A DNA stretch of 42,984 nt from Alphaproteobacteria bacterium (GTDB lineage Bacteria > Pseudomonadota > Alphaproteobacteria > Puniceispirillales > Marisalimonadaceae), in the NCBI GenBank assembly GCA_004213885.1, contig SGYL01000013.1, forward strand, positions 1-42,984. Reading direction: 5' to 3'. Below are positions 33,683 to 42,320 of the stretch, piece by piece. Every line of letters starts with the position of its first letter. Position 1 is the stretch's first letter. The notes under the pieces are model-generated. The model had not been told where the DNA came from. It searched no databases and was given only the letters and a program-made list of their open reading frames with translations. The translations under genes were made by a program, and so were the position numbers.

Positions 33683-34852
33683 ATGAGAACTCAAGTTCTT
33701 ATCATTGGAGGAGGGCCTTCAGGATTACTATTGTCGCAACTTTTAAGTGATATTAATATTGATTGTTTAGTTTTGGAAAAACACACCAAAGAACATGTGT
33801 TATCCAGAATAAGAGCAGGTGTTTTAGAAGAAGGAACCATAAAATTACTAAAAAAGGCAGGAATTTTCAAAAGGATAAAGGAAGAAGGTTTTTCTCATGA
33901 TGGCATTTTTTTGTCTTTAAAAAATCGTGGATTTAGAATGGATTTTAACAAATTGATTAATCAAAAAGTTACTGTTTATGGTCAAACAGAAGTGACAAAA
34001 GATCTATATGAGCTAAGAGAAAAAAATAATGGTAAAGTTTTTAATTCAGTTAAAGATGTAAAAATTCATGAAATTGAAACAAGTAGCCCATACGTTACAT
34101 GCAAGATCGTTGATAAAGAAACAAAAATTAATGCGGATTTTATAATAGGTTGTGATGGATTTCATGGTGTTTCAAGAAATACAATTCCTAAAGAAAAAAT
34201 TAAAACCTTTGAGAGAGTCTACCCTTTTGCATGGTTGGGAATCTTATCTGAAACACCTCCAATTAGCGAAGAATTAATTTATGCAAACCATAAAACAGGT
34301 TTTGCTCTGGCTTCTATGCGGAATGAAAATTTAAGTAGATATTATATCCAAACTTCAATTGAAGAAAAAACTACTGAATGGAGTGATGATCGTTTTTGGA
34401 ATGAAATAAAAAAAAGATTACCAGAAGAATCTTTAGGAAATCTCGTAACAGGTCCATCTATAGAGAAGTCACTAGCTCCTCTAAGATCATTTGTGGTTGA
34501 ACCAATGAGTTATGGAAATCTATTTTTAGTTGGAGATGCTGCTCATATAGTTCCACCTACAGGTGCAAAGGGGTTAAATTTAGCTTTTTCAGATGTAAAC
34601 TATTTAGTTGAGACCTTAGAAGAATATTACCAAGAAAAAAATAAAACGGTATTATCTAAATATTCAAAACGAGCATTAAATAGAGTTTGGAAAGCCATTA
34701 GATTTAGTTGGTGGATGACAGTAACTTTTCATAAATTTCCCAATCAGTCTGATTTTGACCAAAAAATGCAAGAGACTGAAATTGAATATTTAGAAAATTC
34801 AGAAGTCGCTCAAAAATCATTTGCCGAAAATTACGTCGGATTACCATTTTAA
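33683..34852 (+). CDS. pobA: 4-Hydroxybenzoate 3-monooxygenase (PobA)
   Basis: 389 residues, close to the 394 of Pseudomonas. FAD motifs are GGGPSG (9-14), GCDGFHG and GDAAHIVPPTGAKGLNLA. Substrate residues are conserved: R44 (SRIRAG), the Tyr of IYANHKTGFAL (Y201 in Pseudomonas), Ser and Arg of ASMRN (S212, R214), and the Tyr of ENYVGLP (Y385). The protein stops just after GLPF, slightly shorter than usual. It hydroxylates 4-hydroxybenzoate to protocatechuate with NADPH and O2, feeding PcaHG. The neighbouring TRAP system is a plausible uptake route (inference). Confidence 0.95.
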   Translation: MRTQVLIIGGGPSGLLLSQLLSDINIDCLVLEKHTKEHVLSRIRAGVLEEGTIKLLKKAGIFKRIKEEGFSHDGIFLSLKNRGFRMDFNKLINQKVTVYGQTEVTKDLYELREKNNGKVFNSVKDVKIHEIETSSPYVTCKIVDKETKINADFIIGCDGFHGVSRNTIPKEKIKTFERVYPFAWLGILSETPPISEELIYANHKTGFALASMRNENLSRYYIQTSIEEKTTEWSDDRFWNEIKKRLPEESLGNLVTGPSIEKSLAPLRSFVVEPMSYGNLFLVGDAAHIVPPTGAKGLNLAFSDVNYLVETLEEYYQEKNKTVLSKYSKRALNRVWKAIRFSWWMTVTFHKFPNQSDFDQKMQETEIEYLENSEVAQKSFAENYVGLPF

Positions 34853-35003
34853 ATTATTTTAATAATAATTAGAAAAAAAGCATATTTGGATATATATAAA
34901 AAACAATTCAATTGTAGCGTAAAATATTTTCTTTACTTGACAATAATTATCCTTGTTGATCGAATTAATCATTAGTATTAAAAATAATTATCAGGGAGAA
35001 AAA

Positions 35004-35534
35004 ATGCCAATTTATAATTTAGGAGATAAAAATCCTCAACTACCATCTGAAGGTTCATATTGGGTAGCACCAGATGCTCATGTCATAGGTAATGTTATTC
35101 TAGGTCAGGATGTTGGAATTTGGTTTGGTTCAGTTTTGAGAGGTGATAATGATATTATAAAAATAGGTAATGAAACAAACATTCAAGAAAATACAATTAT
35201 TCATGTTGATCCAAATACTCCTGTCACAATTGGTGATAATTGTACTATTGGCCACAATGCAATAATACATGGTTGCACTATTGGAAATAATTCACTTGTT
35301 GGAATGGGAGCTACTATTCTTAATAACGCAAAAATTGGAAATAACTGTCTTGTTGGTGCAGGAGCTTTAGTGACTGAAAATAAGGAGTTTCCTGATGGAA
35401 TGTTAATTATAGGATCTCCAGCTAAAGCGGTAAGAGAGTTGAGCCCAGAAATGATAAAAGATATGACACGATCATCTAAGCACTATGTAGCTAATTTTAA
35501 AAAGTTTATTAAAGAGCTTGAAGAAACTAAATAA
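35004..35534 (+). CDS. Gamma-class carbonic anhydrase-like protein
   Basis: 176 residues of left-handed beta-helix hexapeptide repeats. The three zinc His residues are H67, H84 and H89 (IIHVD, IGHNAIIHGC), as in CamH/YrdA-type gamma-carbonic anhydrases. Activity is often unproven in this group. ATG 35004 is preceded by CAGGGAG; an upstream in-frame start would add 17 non-homologous residues. A 151-base AT-rich gap precedes it. Its 3' end overlaps the convergent CoA-transferase gene by eight bases. Confidence 0.88.
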   Translation: MPIYNLGDKNPQLPSEGSYWVAPDAHVIGNVILGQDVGIWFGSVLRGDNDIIKIGNETNIQENTIIHVDPNTPVTIGDNCTIGHNAIIHGCTIGNNSLVGMGATILNNAKIGNNCLVGAGALVTENKEFPDGMLIIGSPAKAVRELSPEMIKDMTRSSKHYVANFKKFIKELEETK

Positions 35535-36738
35535 TATTTTCTTTTGTTAAATTTTCAATTTCATCAGTTGTGTATCCTAACTTTTCAAGAATTTCTGAGT
35601 TGTGTTCACCAAGTTTAGGGGCTCTTTTAATATTTGCTGGAGTTTTAGAAAACTTCCATGGGGTTCCATGTACTTTTAAATTTTTATTTAATTCAGGATA
35701 CCAAACCTCAGTTACATAATTATTGTTTACTATGTTTGGATCAGATGAAGCTTCCAACATTGTATTTACATGGGTTGAAATTTTATCAGCTTTTCTTAAT
35801 ATTGAAATCCAGTGATCTCTTTCGTTAGTTGAAAAGAGTTCAGCTAGTTTATTTAAAATTTCTGCTTTCTTTTTCTCTGATTCAAATGCTAAGCCTAAGT
35901 CTAATAGTCCTTCTGCTTCTAAAGCTTCTTTAAAGCCCAAGACTTTCATTGCATCTAACCAGCTATTAGGTTCTAGCTGAAGAGCAAAAGGTTTTCCATT
36001 TTTGTCATTAAAGCAAGCAGCAATACCAGCACGTTCTCTTGTTCCGTTTATCCTTGCACCAGTAATTGGAGGTTTATTACTCCACATGGCGGTTGTCATA
36101 GTCCATCCAAGTAACCTGAATGCGCTACCAACAAGTGAAGTTTCTAGTTTTTGCCCTTTACCTGTTTTTTGAGCATTAATATATGCAGCAAGTATTCCTC
36201 CAAAAGTTAAAATAGCACAAGTTTCATCAGCTACGGATGCAACTCCAGTCCTTAAATTATTTCCTGGTATAGAATAAGCTTCAGCAACTCCACTTAGTGC
36301 TTGACCAACAGCATCAGTACCTGGCAAATGACCATCTGGTGCGTCTGGTCCATAGGCTGAAACTGACGCATAAATGATTTTAGGATTAATTTTTTCTAAA
36401 GTTTCATAATCAAAATTAAGTTTTTTAGCAACACCTGGTCTAAAATTTTGTCCAAAGATATCAGCTTCTTTAACAAGTTCATGTAAGATTTTTTGACCTT
36501 TTTCAGATTTGAGATTTAAAGTTAAACTCTTAACTCCACGATTGTTAGTTTCAAAAAAAGAACCAGTTTCCCCAAAAAGATAACCAGATTTACGATTATT
36601 GTCACCTTTACCCGGTGTTTCAATTTTTATTACATCTGCACCTAAATCTGCCATGAGCATATAAGGCACTGTTCCTGCTTGGGCTGTAGAGCAAGCCACT
36701 ATTTTTAATCCTGACAAAGCCCCTTTAATCTCATTCAT
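35527..36738 (-). CDS. Class III CoA-transferase (CaiB/BaiF)
   Basis: 403 residues. The catalytic Asp is D142 in GTDAVGQALSG, and LGADVIKIETPGKGDN near 32-47 and EADIFGQNFRPG near 91-102 are family signatures. It moves CoA between carboxylates, activating a substrate of this operon. It is last in a seven-gene minus-strand operon, 13 bases after an enoyl-CoA hydratase. The nearby mesaconyl-CoA-hydratase-like gene at 42.3 kb suggests a C4/C5 dicarboxylate. Confidence 0.9.
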   Translation of the reverse strand: MNEIKGALSGLKIVACSTAQAGTVPYMLMADLGADVIKIETPGKGDNNRKSGYLFGETGSFFETNNRGVKSLTLNLKSEKGQKILHELVKEADIFGQNFRPGVAKKLNFDYETLEKINPKIIYASVSAYGPDAPDGHLPGTDAVGQALSGVAEAYSIPGNNLRTGVASVADETCAILTFGGILAAYINAQKTGKGQKLETSLVGSAFRLLGWTMTTAMWSNKPPITGARINGTRERAGIAACFNDKNGKPFALQLEPNSWLDAMKVLGFKEALEAEGLLDLGLAFESEKKKAEILNKLAELFSTNERDHWISILRKADKISTHVNTMLEASSDPNIVNNNYVTEVWYPELNKNLKVHGTPWKFSKTPANIKRAPKLGEHNSEILEKLGYTTDEIENLTKENII

Positions 36739-36751
36739 CTTAAAACCTTTT

Positions 36752-37561
36752 CTACTCTTCTTCTAACTTTGGCATATTGTATCTATCATCTGGGTTTAAC
36801 CATCCTTTATAATTTGGTTCTCTTTTTTCAGCAAAAGCTCTTCTGCTTTCCATACGATCCTCGGTATCGCCATGAAGGTGAAGTTTTTCTGCTAAATTTG
36901 TTATGTTTGATGGTAATTTAGGCGCCATATGCTTCATCATGTATAAAGTATTAACCCTTGATGCTGGGGGAAGTGAAAGTAGATGTTTCGCCATTGAGTG
37001 AGCTTCTTCCATTAAATTTTCTTGGTCAACAAGTCTATTAACAAAACCAACTTGATACATTCTCTCTGCATTTATTCTATAACCAAAAGCCATTTCAGTA
37101 GCTACAGGGTGAGGTAAGTTTCCATAGTGACCATGATTATATCCTCCTAACAACCACCTCTTAGCTTCAGACATTTCAAAAATAGCTTCTTTCACAGCAA
37201 TTCTTAAGTCGCATCTTTCAACAAGCATGAACCCTCCTCCCATTGCAAAACCATTTACTGCGGCTATTACAGGTTTTTGTAAAATCCCATCTTGAAAAGG
37301 GTTGGTTAAATCTTTTTGAACCATTTCTTTTGGAGATCCAGCTATCCCTCTATCTAATGATTCTTTCATGTCTTCGCCAGCGCAAAAACCTCTTCCAGTA
37401 CCGGTTAAAATAGCAACTTCTAAATTATTATCATTATGAAACTTAGTAAAAGCTTCAGCCATTCCTTCTCTAATAACAGTGCTAAGTGCATTTAATCTTT
37501 CAGGTCTATTTAATCTGATTGTAAAAATCTGACCATTTGTTTCTGTATCCACAAAACTCAT
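36752..37561 (-). CDS. Enoyl-CoA hydratase/isomerase family protein, atypical active site
   Basis: 269 residues of the crotonase fold. The oxyanion-hole motifs FCAGEDM near 60-66 and GFAMGGGFML near 104-113 are intact. The region normally carrying the second catalytic Glu reads GGYNHGHYGN here, with a Glu only in the MSEAK position. It may catalyse isomerisation, decarboxylation or C-C cleavage rather than plain hydration. It lies 49 bases after the thioesterase gene within the same operon. Confidence 0.8.
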   Translation of the reverse strand: MSFVDTETNGQIFTIRLNRPERLNALSTVIREGMAEAFTKFHNDNNLEVAILTGTGRGFCAGEDMKESLDRGIAGSPKEMVQKDLTNPFQDGILQKPVIAAVNGFAMGGGFMLVERCDLRIAVKEAIFEMSEAKRWLLGGYNHGHYGNLPHPVATEMAFGYRINAERMYQVGFVNRLVDQENLMEEAHSMAKHLLSLPPASRVNTLYMMKHMAPKLPSNITNLAEKLHLHGDTEDRMESRRAFAEKREPNYKGWLNPDDRYNMPKLEEE

Positions 37562-37610
37562 CTAAATCTCCAATATTTAATTTAATAAAACGTAACAGAA
37601 TTTTTGTTTT

Positions 37611-38036
37611 TTAAAAAGATTTTTTGGGAGGAATAGAATAGGTTAATGATGCATGAGCTACAGGATCTTTTAAATCAACTGAATATATTAAGACATCACC
37701 CACACATAAAGATTTGCCAATTTTTAAAATTCTATTTTCACTATATAAATTTTTTTCAGATGGTTTTCTTAAAAAATCAATAGAACAATTAGTTGTAACT
37801 GCTAAGCTCTCAGGTCCTATTTTAGACAAAATTGATAAATAAAAACTTACATCTGCTAAGAGAAACATTGTAGGTCCAGATATAGTATTACCTGGCCTTA
37901 AATGTTCATGATTGATACTCATTTCTAAGGAAACATTTCCTGGAGTTAAATTTCTAATTTCAAAAAGATTTGAGACTTGAGGAAAATTCTCACTTAAAAA
38001 ATTATAAAAATCATTTTTGCTTAAAGAGTTTTTCAT
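37611..38036 (-). CDS. PaaI-like hotdog-fold thioesterase
   Basis: 141 residues with one hotdog domain. The hydrophobic helix and strand pattern HLRPGNTISGPTMFLLADVS fits PaaI-type acyl-CoA thioesterases, in which Asp in LLADVS approximates the catalytic acid. It would release CoA from an acyl- or aryl-CoA intermediate or rescue dead ends. The start overlaps the lyase gene by four bases. Confidence 0.75.
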   Translation of the reverse strand: MKNSLSKNDFYNFLSENFPQVSNLFEIRNLTPGNVSLEMSINHEHLRPGNTISGPTMFLLADVSFYLSILSKIGPESLAVTTNCSIDFLRKPSEKNLYSENRILKIGKSLCVGDVLIYSVDLKDPVAHASLTYSIPPKKSF

Positions 38037-39382
38037 TTGATATTTTTTAAAAGTTGCTCTGCCATTCTTGGTGCCGCACCTAGATAATTTTTAGGATTTA
38101 AACAAAATTCTATTTCTTCTTTTCTGAAATTTTTAGATATATTTTTATCCATCATTAGTGCTTCAAATAAACTTATTTTATCAGTTATTGATTTTCTACA
38201 GCAATCATATACGAGATCATGAGCTATTTGTCTTCCAAGTTTTGGCGCAATTGTCATCATTACAGATTCGGCTAAAATTAATCCGTTAGTTTGATTTAAA
38301 TTATTTATCATCTTATTTTGATCAACTTGAATTCCTTCTAGTAATTCTCTTGAGCATCGAAATGAAGAAGAAGCAATTATAAACATTTTAGGTAATGTAT
38401 ACCACTCCAAATGCCATTGACCAGTTGCTCTTTCGTGATCTAATACCATACTATCAAGCATAGCAGAGTGATGTTCTCTTAAAAGTTTAGAACAAGCTAG
38501 AATCACTTCAGACGAAATTGGATTTCTTTTTTGTGGCATAGTAGAAGATGAACCCCTGCCGTGAATAAAAGGCTCATTAACCTCTTGTACTTCGGTTTGC
38601 ATCATTAGCATAACATCATAAGCAATTTTACCTAATGATGCACCAACTAGAGAAATCCAAGATGATAACTCACAAAAATTATCTCTAATCGAATGCCAAC
38701 TCACATCTGGAGATTTTAATTTTAATTCTTTAGCAAGTCCGTTTTTTGTCATTAGCCCATTTTTCTCTCCTAAAGAGGCAAGAGTTCCTGCAGCTCCAAA
38801 AAAAGAAACGTAAAATAATCTCTCTTTTATTTCTTTAATTCTATCAATATGCCTTTCAATACCAGATAACCATGTGCTACATTTATAGCCAAAAGAAGTA
38901 GGTGAAGCATGCTGTAAATGAGTTCTTCCAGACATTGGTGTGTTGATGTACTTTTTTACAAGTTTTTTTAAAGCTTTTTTAATTCCAACTAAATCAGATA
39001 ATAAGATTGATAAAGCATCTCTAATTTGTAAAACATCAGCTGTGTCCATTATGTCTTGTGTTGTTGCTCCCCAATGACAGTACTGCCCAAGGTTTTTTTT
39101 CACTTTTAAGCTTAATTGTTCAACTAATGGTAAAATTGGATAACCTACAATGGAGGTTCTTTTTTTTAATAATTTCCAGTCAATCCAATCTGTTTTGGCA
39201 ACCTTTGAAATTTCTAAACCACAAGTTTTAGGAATTATTCCTAATCTTGATTGAACTCGAGCGAGTGCAGCTTCAACTTCGAGGTAATATTGTATAGTTT
39301 TTTTATCTGAAAAAATGTCTGACATTTCTCTAGTACCAAACATTTCGCCCCAGATTTTTGAATTTATAACTAATGAAGACAT
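38033..39382 (-). CDS. pcaB: 3-Carboxy-cis,cis-muconate cycloisomerase-like lyase
   Basis: 449 residues of the fumarase/aspartase superfamily. Blocks shared with PcaB are CHWGATTQDIMDT near 140-152, GRTHLQHASP near 190-199, the signature GSSTMPQKRNP near 285-295 with catalytic Ser, HERATGQWHLEW near 320-331, and the C-terminal LNPKNYLGAAPR. PcaB cycloisomerises 3-carboxymuconate, the product of PcaHG, to 4-carboxymuconolactone. Its placement among CoA-ester genes is unusual and could mean a related lyase reaction instead. It overlaps the thioesterase gene by four bases and follows the crotonase-family gene by one. Confidence 0.78.
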   Translation of the reverse strand: MSSLVINSKIWGEMFGTREMSDIFSDKKTIQYYLEVEAALARVQSRLGIIPKTCGLEISKVAKTDWIDWKLLKKRTSIVGYPILPLVEQLSLKVKKNLGQYCHWGATTQDIMDTADVLQIRDALSILLSDLVGIKKALKKLVKKYINTPMSGRTHLQHASPTSFGYKCSTWLSGIERHIDRIKEIKERLFYVSFFGAAGTLASLGEKNGLMTKNGLAKELKLKSPDVSWHSIRDNFCELSSWISLVGASLGKIAYDVMLMMQTEVQEVNEPFIHGRGSSSTMPQKRNPISSEVILACSKLLREHHSAMLDSMVLDHERATGQWHLEWYTLPKMFIIASSSFRCSRELLEGIQVDQNKMINNLNQTNGLILAESVMMTIAPKLGRQIAHDLVYDCCRKSITDKISLFEALMMDKNISKNFRKEEIEFCLNPKNYLGAAPRMAEQLLKNIK

Positions 39383-39383
39383 A

Positions 39384-40193
39384 TCAATTATCCTTTATTT
39401 TTGGGTACCAAGAAGGAGATCTTTTTTCAGAAAAACTATTTAGACCTTCAAAAGCCTCATCGCTCATTCTTTTTAGTGAATGTTCTTCCACTAATTCATT
39501 AAATTCCTTATCATTCAAAATTAAATTTGCATCTTTTAAGGCTCTCATTTTCGTTTGGTAAATTGCCTCAGGGCCACATAGTAAAATGTGATCTAAAATA
39601 GATTCTAACTTCTTATCAATAAATTGTTGATCTAAAACTTCATGAACTAAACCAATTCTTTTGGCTTCATCTGCATTAAATCTCTCAGAAGAAATTGCAT
39701 ATCTTCTAACATTTCTGACTCCAATTGATTTATTAAGTTGAGGTATTATTATGCCTGCCATCACACCCCAACGAGTTTCCGATATTGAAAAAATTGAATT
39801 TGTCTCTGCTATTACAATATCAGATGCAGCTACAATTCCTGTTCCACCACCAAAGCAACCGCCATGAACTATTGAAATTACAGGTCGAGGAAACTCTGTT
39901 AGACCTTTTATCGCCAAAGCTGTTTTTTTAGAGACTATAAAATTTTCATCTTTTGTTAATTTTCCTATTTCCTTTAACCATTCTAAATCTGCTCCAGCTT
40001 GAAAATGCTTTCCATTACCTCTTATTACTACAGCTTTTAGAGTTTTGTCAGAACTTAGTCCTTCAAAAACTTCTAGTAATCTCTTAATCATTTCCCCATT
40101 GTAAGCATTATTTTTATGAGGTCTGTTTAAATAAACATTTGCAATTCCTCTACTATCTTTTTCGCAAAGTACAATGTTTTTATCTGTCATCAT
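39384..40193 (-). CDS. Methylglutaconyl-CoA hydratase-like enoyl-CoA hydratase
   Basis: 269 residues. The oxyanion motifs (FQAGADLEW near 63-71 and CFGGGTGIV near 111-119) and Glu in FSISETRWGV are intact. RYAISSERFNADEAKRIGLV resembles the AUH group of 3-methylglutaconyl-CoA hydratases rather than fatty-acid crotonases. The reaction would be hydration of a branched or carboxylated enoyl-CoA. The stop is one base from the pcaB-like start. The 5' end overlaps the upstream tautomerase-like gene by 14 bases. Confidence 0.82.
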   Translation of the reverse strand: MMTDKNIVLCEKDSRGIANVYLNRPHKNNAYNGEMIKRLLEVFEGLSSDKTLKAVVIRGNGKHFQAGADLEWLKEIGKLTKDENFIVSKKTALAIKGLTEFPRPVISIVHGGCFGGGTGIVAASDIVIAETNSIFSISETRWGVMAGIIIPQLNKSIGVRNVRRYAISSERFNADEAKRIGLVHEVLDQQFIDKKLESILDHILLCGPEAIYQTKMRALKDANLILNDKEFNELVEEHSLKRMSDEAFEGLNSFSEKRSPSWYPKIKDN

Positions 40194-40533
40194 CTTCCCC
40201 TAATTTAATCTGTGCAGCATTAATTAATTCATCTTTGATTGAAAAAGATCTTAACCTAATATTTGTTGAAAAACTTTTTGATAATTTTTTACCAATTTTG
40301 TTTAAAAAATTATTTTTAATTAAGTTTGTACGGTTCTCATTTTTTCGTAAAAGTAATTCACCATAAATCTTGTACTCAGATTTGAATATTTCTGTTGTTA
40401 TCCAAATTATTTGACAATTTTCAAACTTAGCGTTTAATTCTGCATTCATTATTTTGATAAGATAATCCTCAATTAAAACTAGATCTATCTTACAATCTAT
40501 ATTTTTATCTTTATATAATTTTAAAACAGGCAT
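40180..40533 (-). CDS. Tautomerase-superfamily-like small protein with possible Pro1
   Basis: 117 residues, not confidently recognised. It begins Met-Pro, as do tautomerases in which Pro1 becomes the catalytic base after Met removal. Its beta-alpha-beta order (VLKLY, a helix, IIWITTEIF, then a second helix region and RLRSFSIKDEL) resembles 5-carboxymethyl-2-hydroxymuconate isomerase-like proteins. Many basic residues lie between. Placement with a PcaB-like lyase and CoA enzymes would suit an isomerase of a ring-cleavage product. It overlaps the next gene by 14 bases, so it is translationally coupled. Confidence 0.55.
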   Translation of the reverse strand: MPVLKLYKDKNIDCKIDLVLIEDYLIKIMNAELNAKFENCQIIWITTEIFKSEYKIYGELLLRKNENRTNLIKNNFLNKIGKKLSKSFSTNIRLRSFSIKDELINAAQIKLGEDDDR

Positions 40534-40575
40534 TTATTTAAATTTATGAATTCGTTCATATTAATAATTTATTTA

Positions 40576-42123
40576 CTAGATTAAAACCTCAATTAAAAAT
40601 GGACCATTTTCTTTTATTCCGTGTTTAAAACATTTAACCAGATCTTCTATATTATCTACTTTAACTGCATCTACACCCATTCCTTTAGAAATTGAAACCC
40701 AATCTAATTCTGGATTTTTAAGTGACAACATTTCAATCGCAGATTTTCCTGGATTTGTTACACCAACATTTTTTAATTCTCCTTGCAAAATTTTGTAACT
40801 TTGGTTGGCAAAAATTAAAATAACAATATCTAAATTCTCTCTTGCCATTGTCCATAAAGATTGGACGGTATACATAGCGCTACCATCACCTTCAAGAGAA
40901 ATGATTTTCTGATTTGGACAAGCTATTGCTGCGCCAATTGCTACAGGCATACCAAATCCAATAGATCCTCCACAATTATTTAACCATGTGTGAGGATGAG
41001 ATCCTGAAGTTTGATAAAAAAACTCTCTGCCAGTTGTTACTGACTCATCAACGATAATTGCGTTCTCTGGTATTAAAGCTCCAAGGGCCATGCCGAGAGA
41101 AGTTGTATTAATAGGTCCTTTGGGTATTTCGGGAGGATTAGATTCTGATATTGTTTTAGGATTTTTAGAAGTAACATTTACGAGATCTGAAAATTCATTG
41201 ATTAAAGATGTTATGTCATCAGATAATTCAGCTAATTCTAAAAATTTTGTTTTGTCTTGGGTCAAAATTCCAGGCTTATTAGGATAAGCAAAAAAAGCAA
41301 CAGGTTGTTTGGCTCCAATAGTGATAATAGTGTCAAAATTTTTTAAGGCATCAACTGCTTTGTCAACAACATAGGGGATTCTTATTGAATTTATCCTTCC
41401 TGCTCCTTTGTCTAGTCGTGCGTTAAACCAATCTGTTTTTAATTCACATCCAAGTTTTTCTGCTATTAGAGCTATTTTAATTAGATTGTTTTCTTCTAAT
41501 GCAGATCCTCCAACAAGAAGTAATGGGTTATTTGCTTTTTGTATTTCTGCTATTGCTTTTTTAATTAAATCTGTTGGAACTTTTTTTGAATTATTTTCTA
41601 ATATAACTTCTTCAATTTTAGAGCCCTCATTCCAAGCAGTATCACCAGGTAATATCAGTGTTGCAATTTCTCCAGGTTTTTTATTGGCTACTTTTATAGC
41701 TTCTGCTGTATCTAATCCTATTTCCTTTGATGATTTGCTAGTTTTAACCCAACTCGAAACAGGTCTTGCTATACCTTCTATGTCAGAAGTTAAAGGAGCA
41801 TTTAAATTTATATGATCAAGAGCATGTTCACCTACAATATTCACAATTCCAGAATTAGCTTTTTTTGCATTGTGTAAATTTGATAATCCATTCGCTAATC
41901 CTGGCCCTAAATGTAATAAAGTTGAAGCTGGTGTTCTTTTCATTCTAAAATAACCATCAGCAGCACCAGTTGCACAACCTTCAAACAAACATAAAATACT
42001 TCTCATTTTTTTGTATTCATCTAATGCTGCGACAAAGTGCATTTCAGACGTTCCTGGGTTAGTAAAACAAACATTAACATTACCTTTTAATAATGTTCCT
42101 ACCAGTGTTTCTGCTCCGTTCAA
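40576..42123 (-). CDS. Thiamine-diphosphate-dependent enzyme, acetolactate synthase-like
   Basis: 515 residues with the three ThDP-enzyme domains. E49 (LFEGCATGAADGY) activates the thiazolium ring; LEGDGS with downstream NQSYK near 417-447 binds the Mg-diphosphate. The family includes acetolactate synthases, benzoylformate decarboxylases and oxalyl-CoA decarboxylases. This one lacks a small regulatory subunit gene beside it. First gene of the operon, diverging from the MaoC-like gene over 197 bases. The likely role is decarboxylation or carboligation of a 2-keto acid. Confidence 0.85.
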   Translation of the reverse strand: MNGAETLVGTLLKGNVNVCFTNPGTSEMHFVAALDEYKKMRSILCLFEGCATGAADGYFRMKRTPASTLLHLGPGLANGLSNLHNAKKANSGIVNIVGEHALDHINLNAPLTSDIEGIARPVSSWVKTSKSSKEIGLDTAEAIKVANKKPGEIATLILPGDTAWNEGSKIEEVILENNSKKVPTDLIKKAIAEIQKANNPLLLVGGSALEENNLIKIALIAEKLGCELKTDWFNARLDKGAGRINSIRIPYVVDKAVDALKNFDTIITIGAKQPVAFFAYPNKPGILTQDKTKFLELAELSDDITSLINEFSDLVNVTSKNPKTISESNPPEIPKGPINTTSLGMALGALIPENAIIVDESVTTGREFFYQTSGSHPHTWLNNCGGSIGFGMPVAIGAAIACPNQKIISLEGDGSAMYTVQSLWTMARENLDIVILIFANQSYKILQGELKNVGVTNPGKSAIEMLSLKNPELDWVSISKGMGVDAVKVDNIEDLVKCFKHGIKENGPFLIEVLI

Positions 42124-42320
42124 AAAAATCTCCTTAAGATATTATTTATGGTAAAATCAATTTTTTTATCAATTTTCTATTAAATAATACTTTTTTAAAT
42201 AGTAAAATTAAAATCTTGTTGTTTTTTACATTTTTAACTTTATCTAATTTAAAATCTGGGATTTAATTAATCATAAGAATCATTCTAATTCACTAATAAA
42301 AATTATAGGGCCTAATTATT

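Noticed and set aside
34937-34942. TTGACA box before the gamma-carbonic anhydrase gene.
   Set aside because: A perfect -35 consensus, but no good -10 hexamer lies 16-18 bases downstream, so I do not call a promoter.
42276-42286. AGAATCATTCT palindrome between the ThDP and MaoC-like genes.
   Set aside because: Only five-base arms; too short to call an operator without conservation, so only mentioned with the gene.
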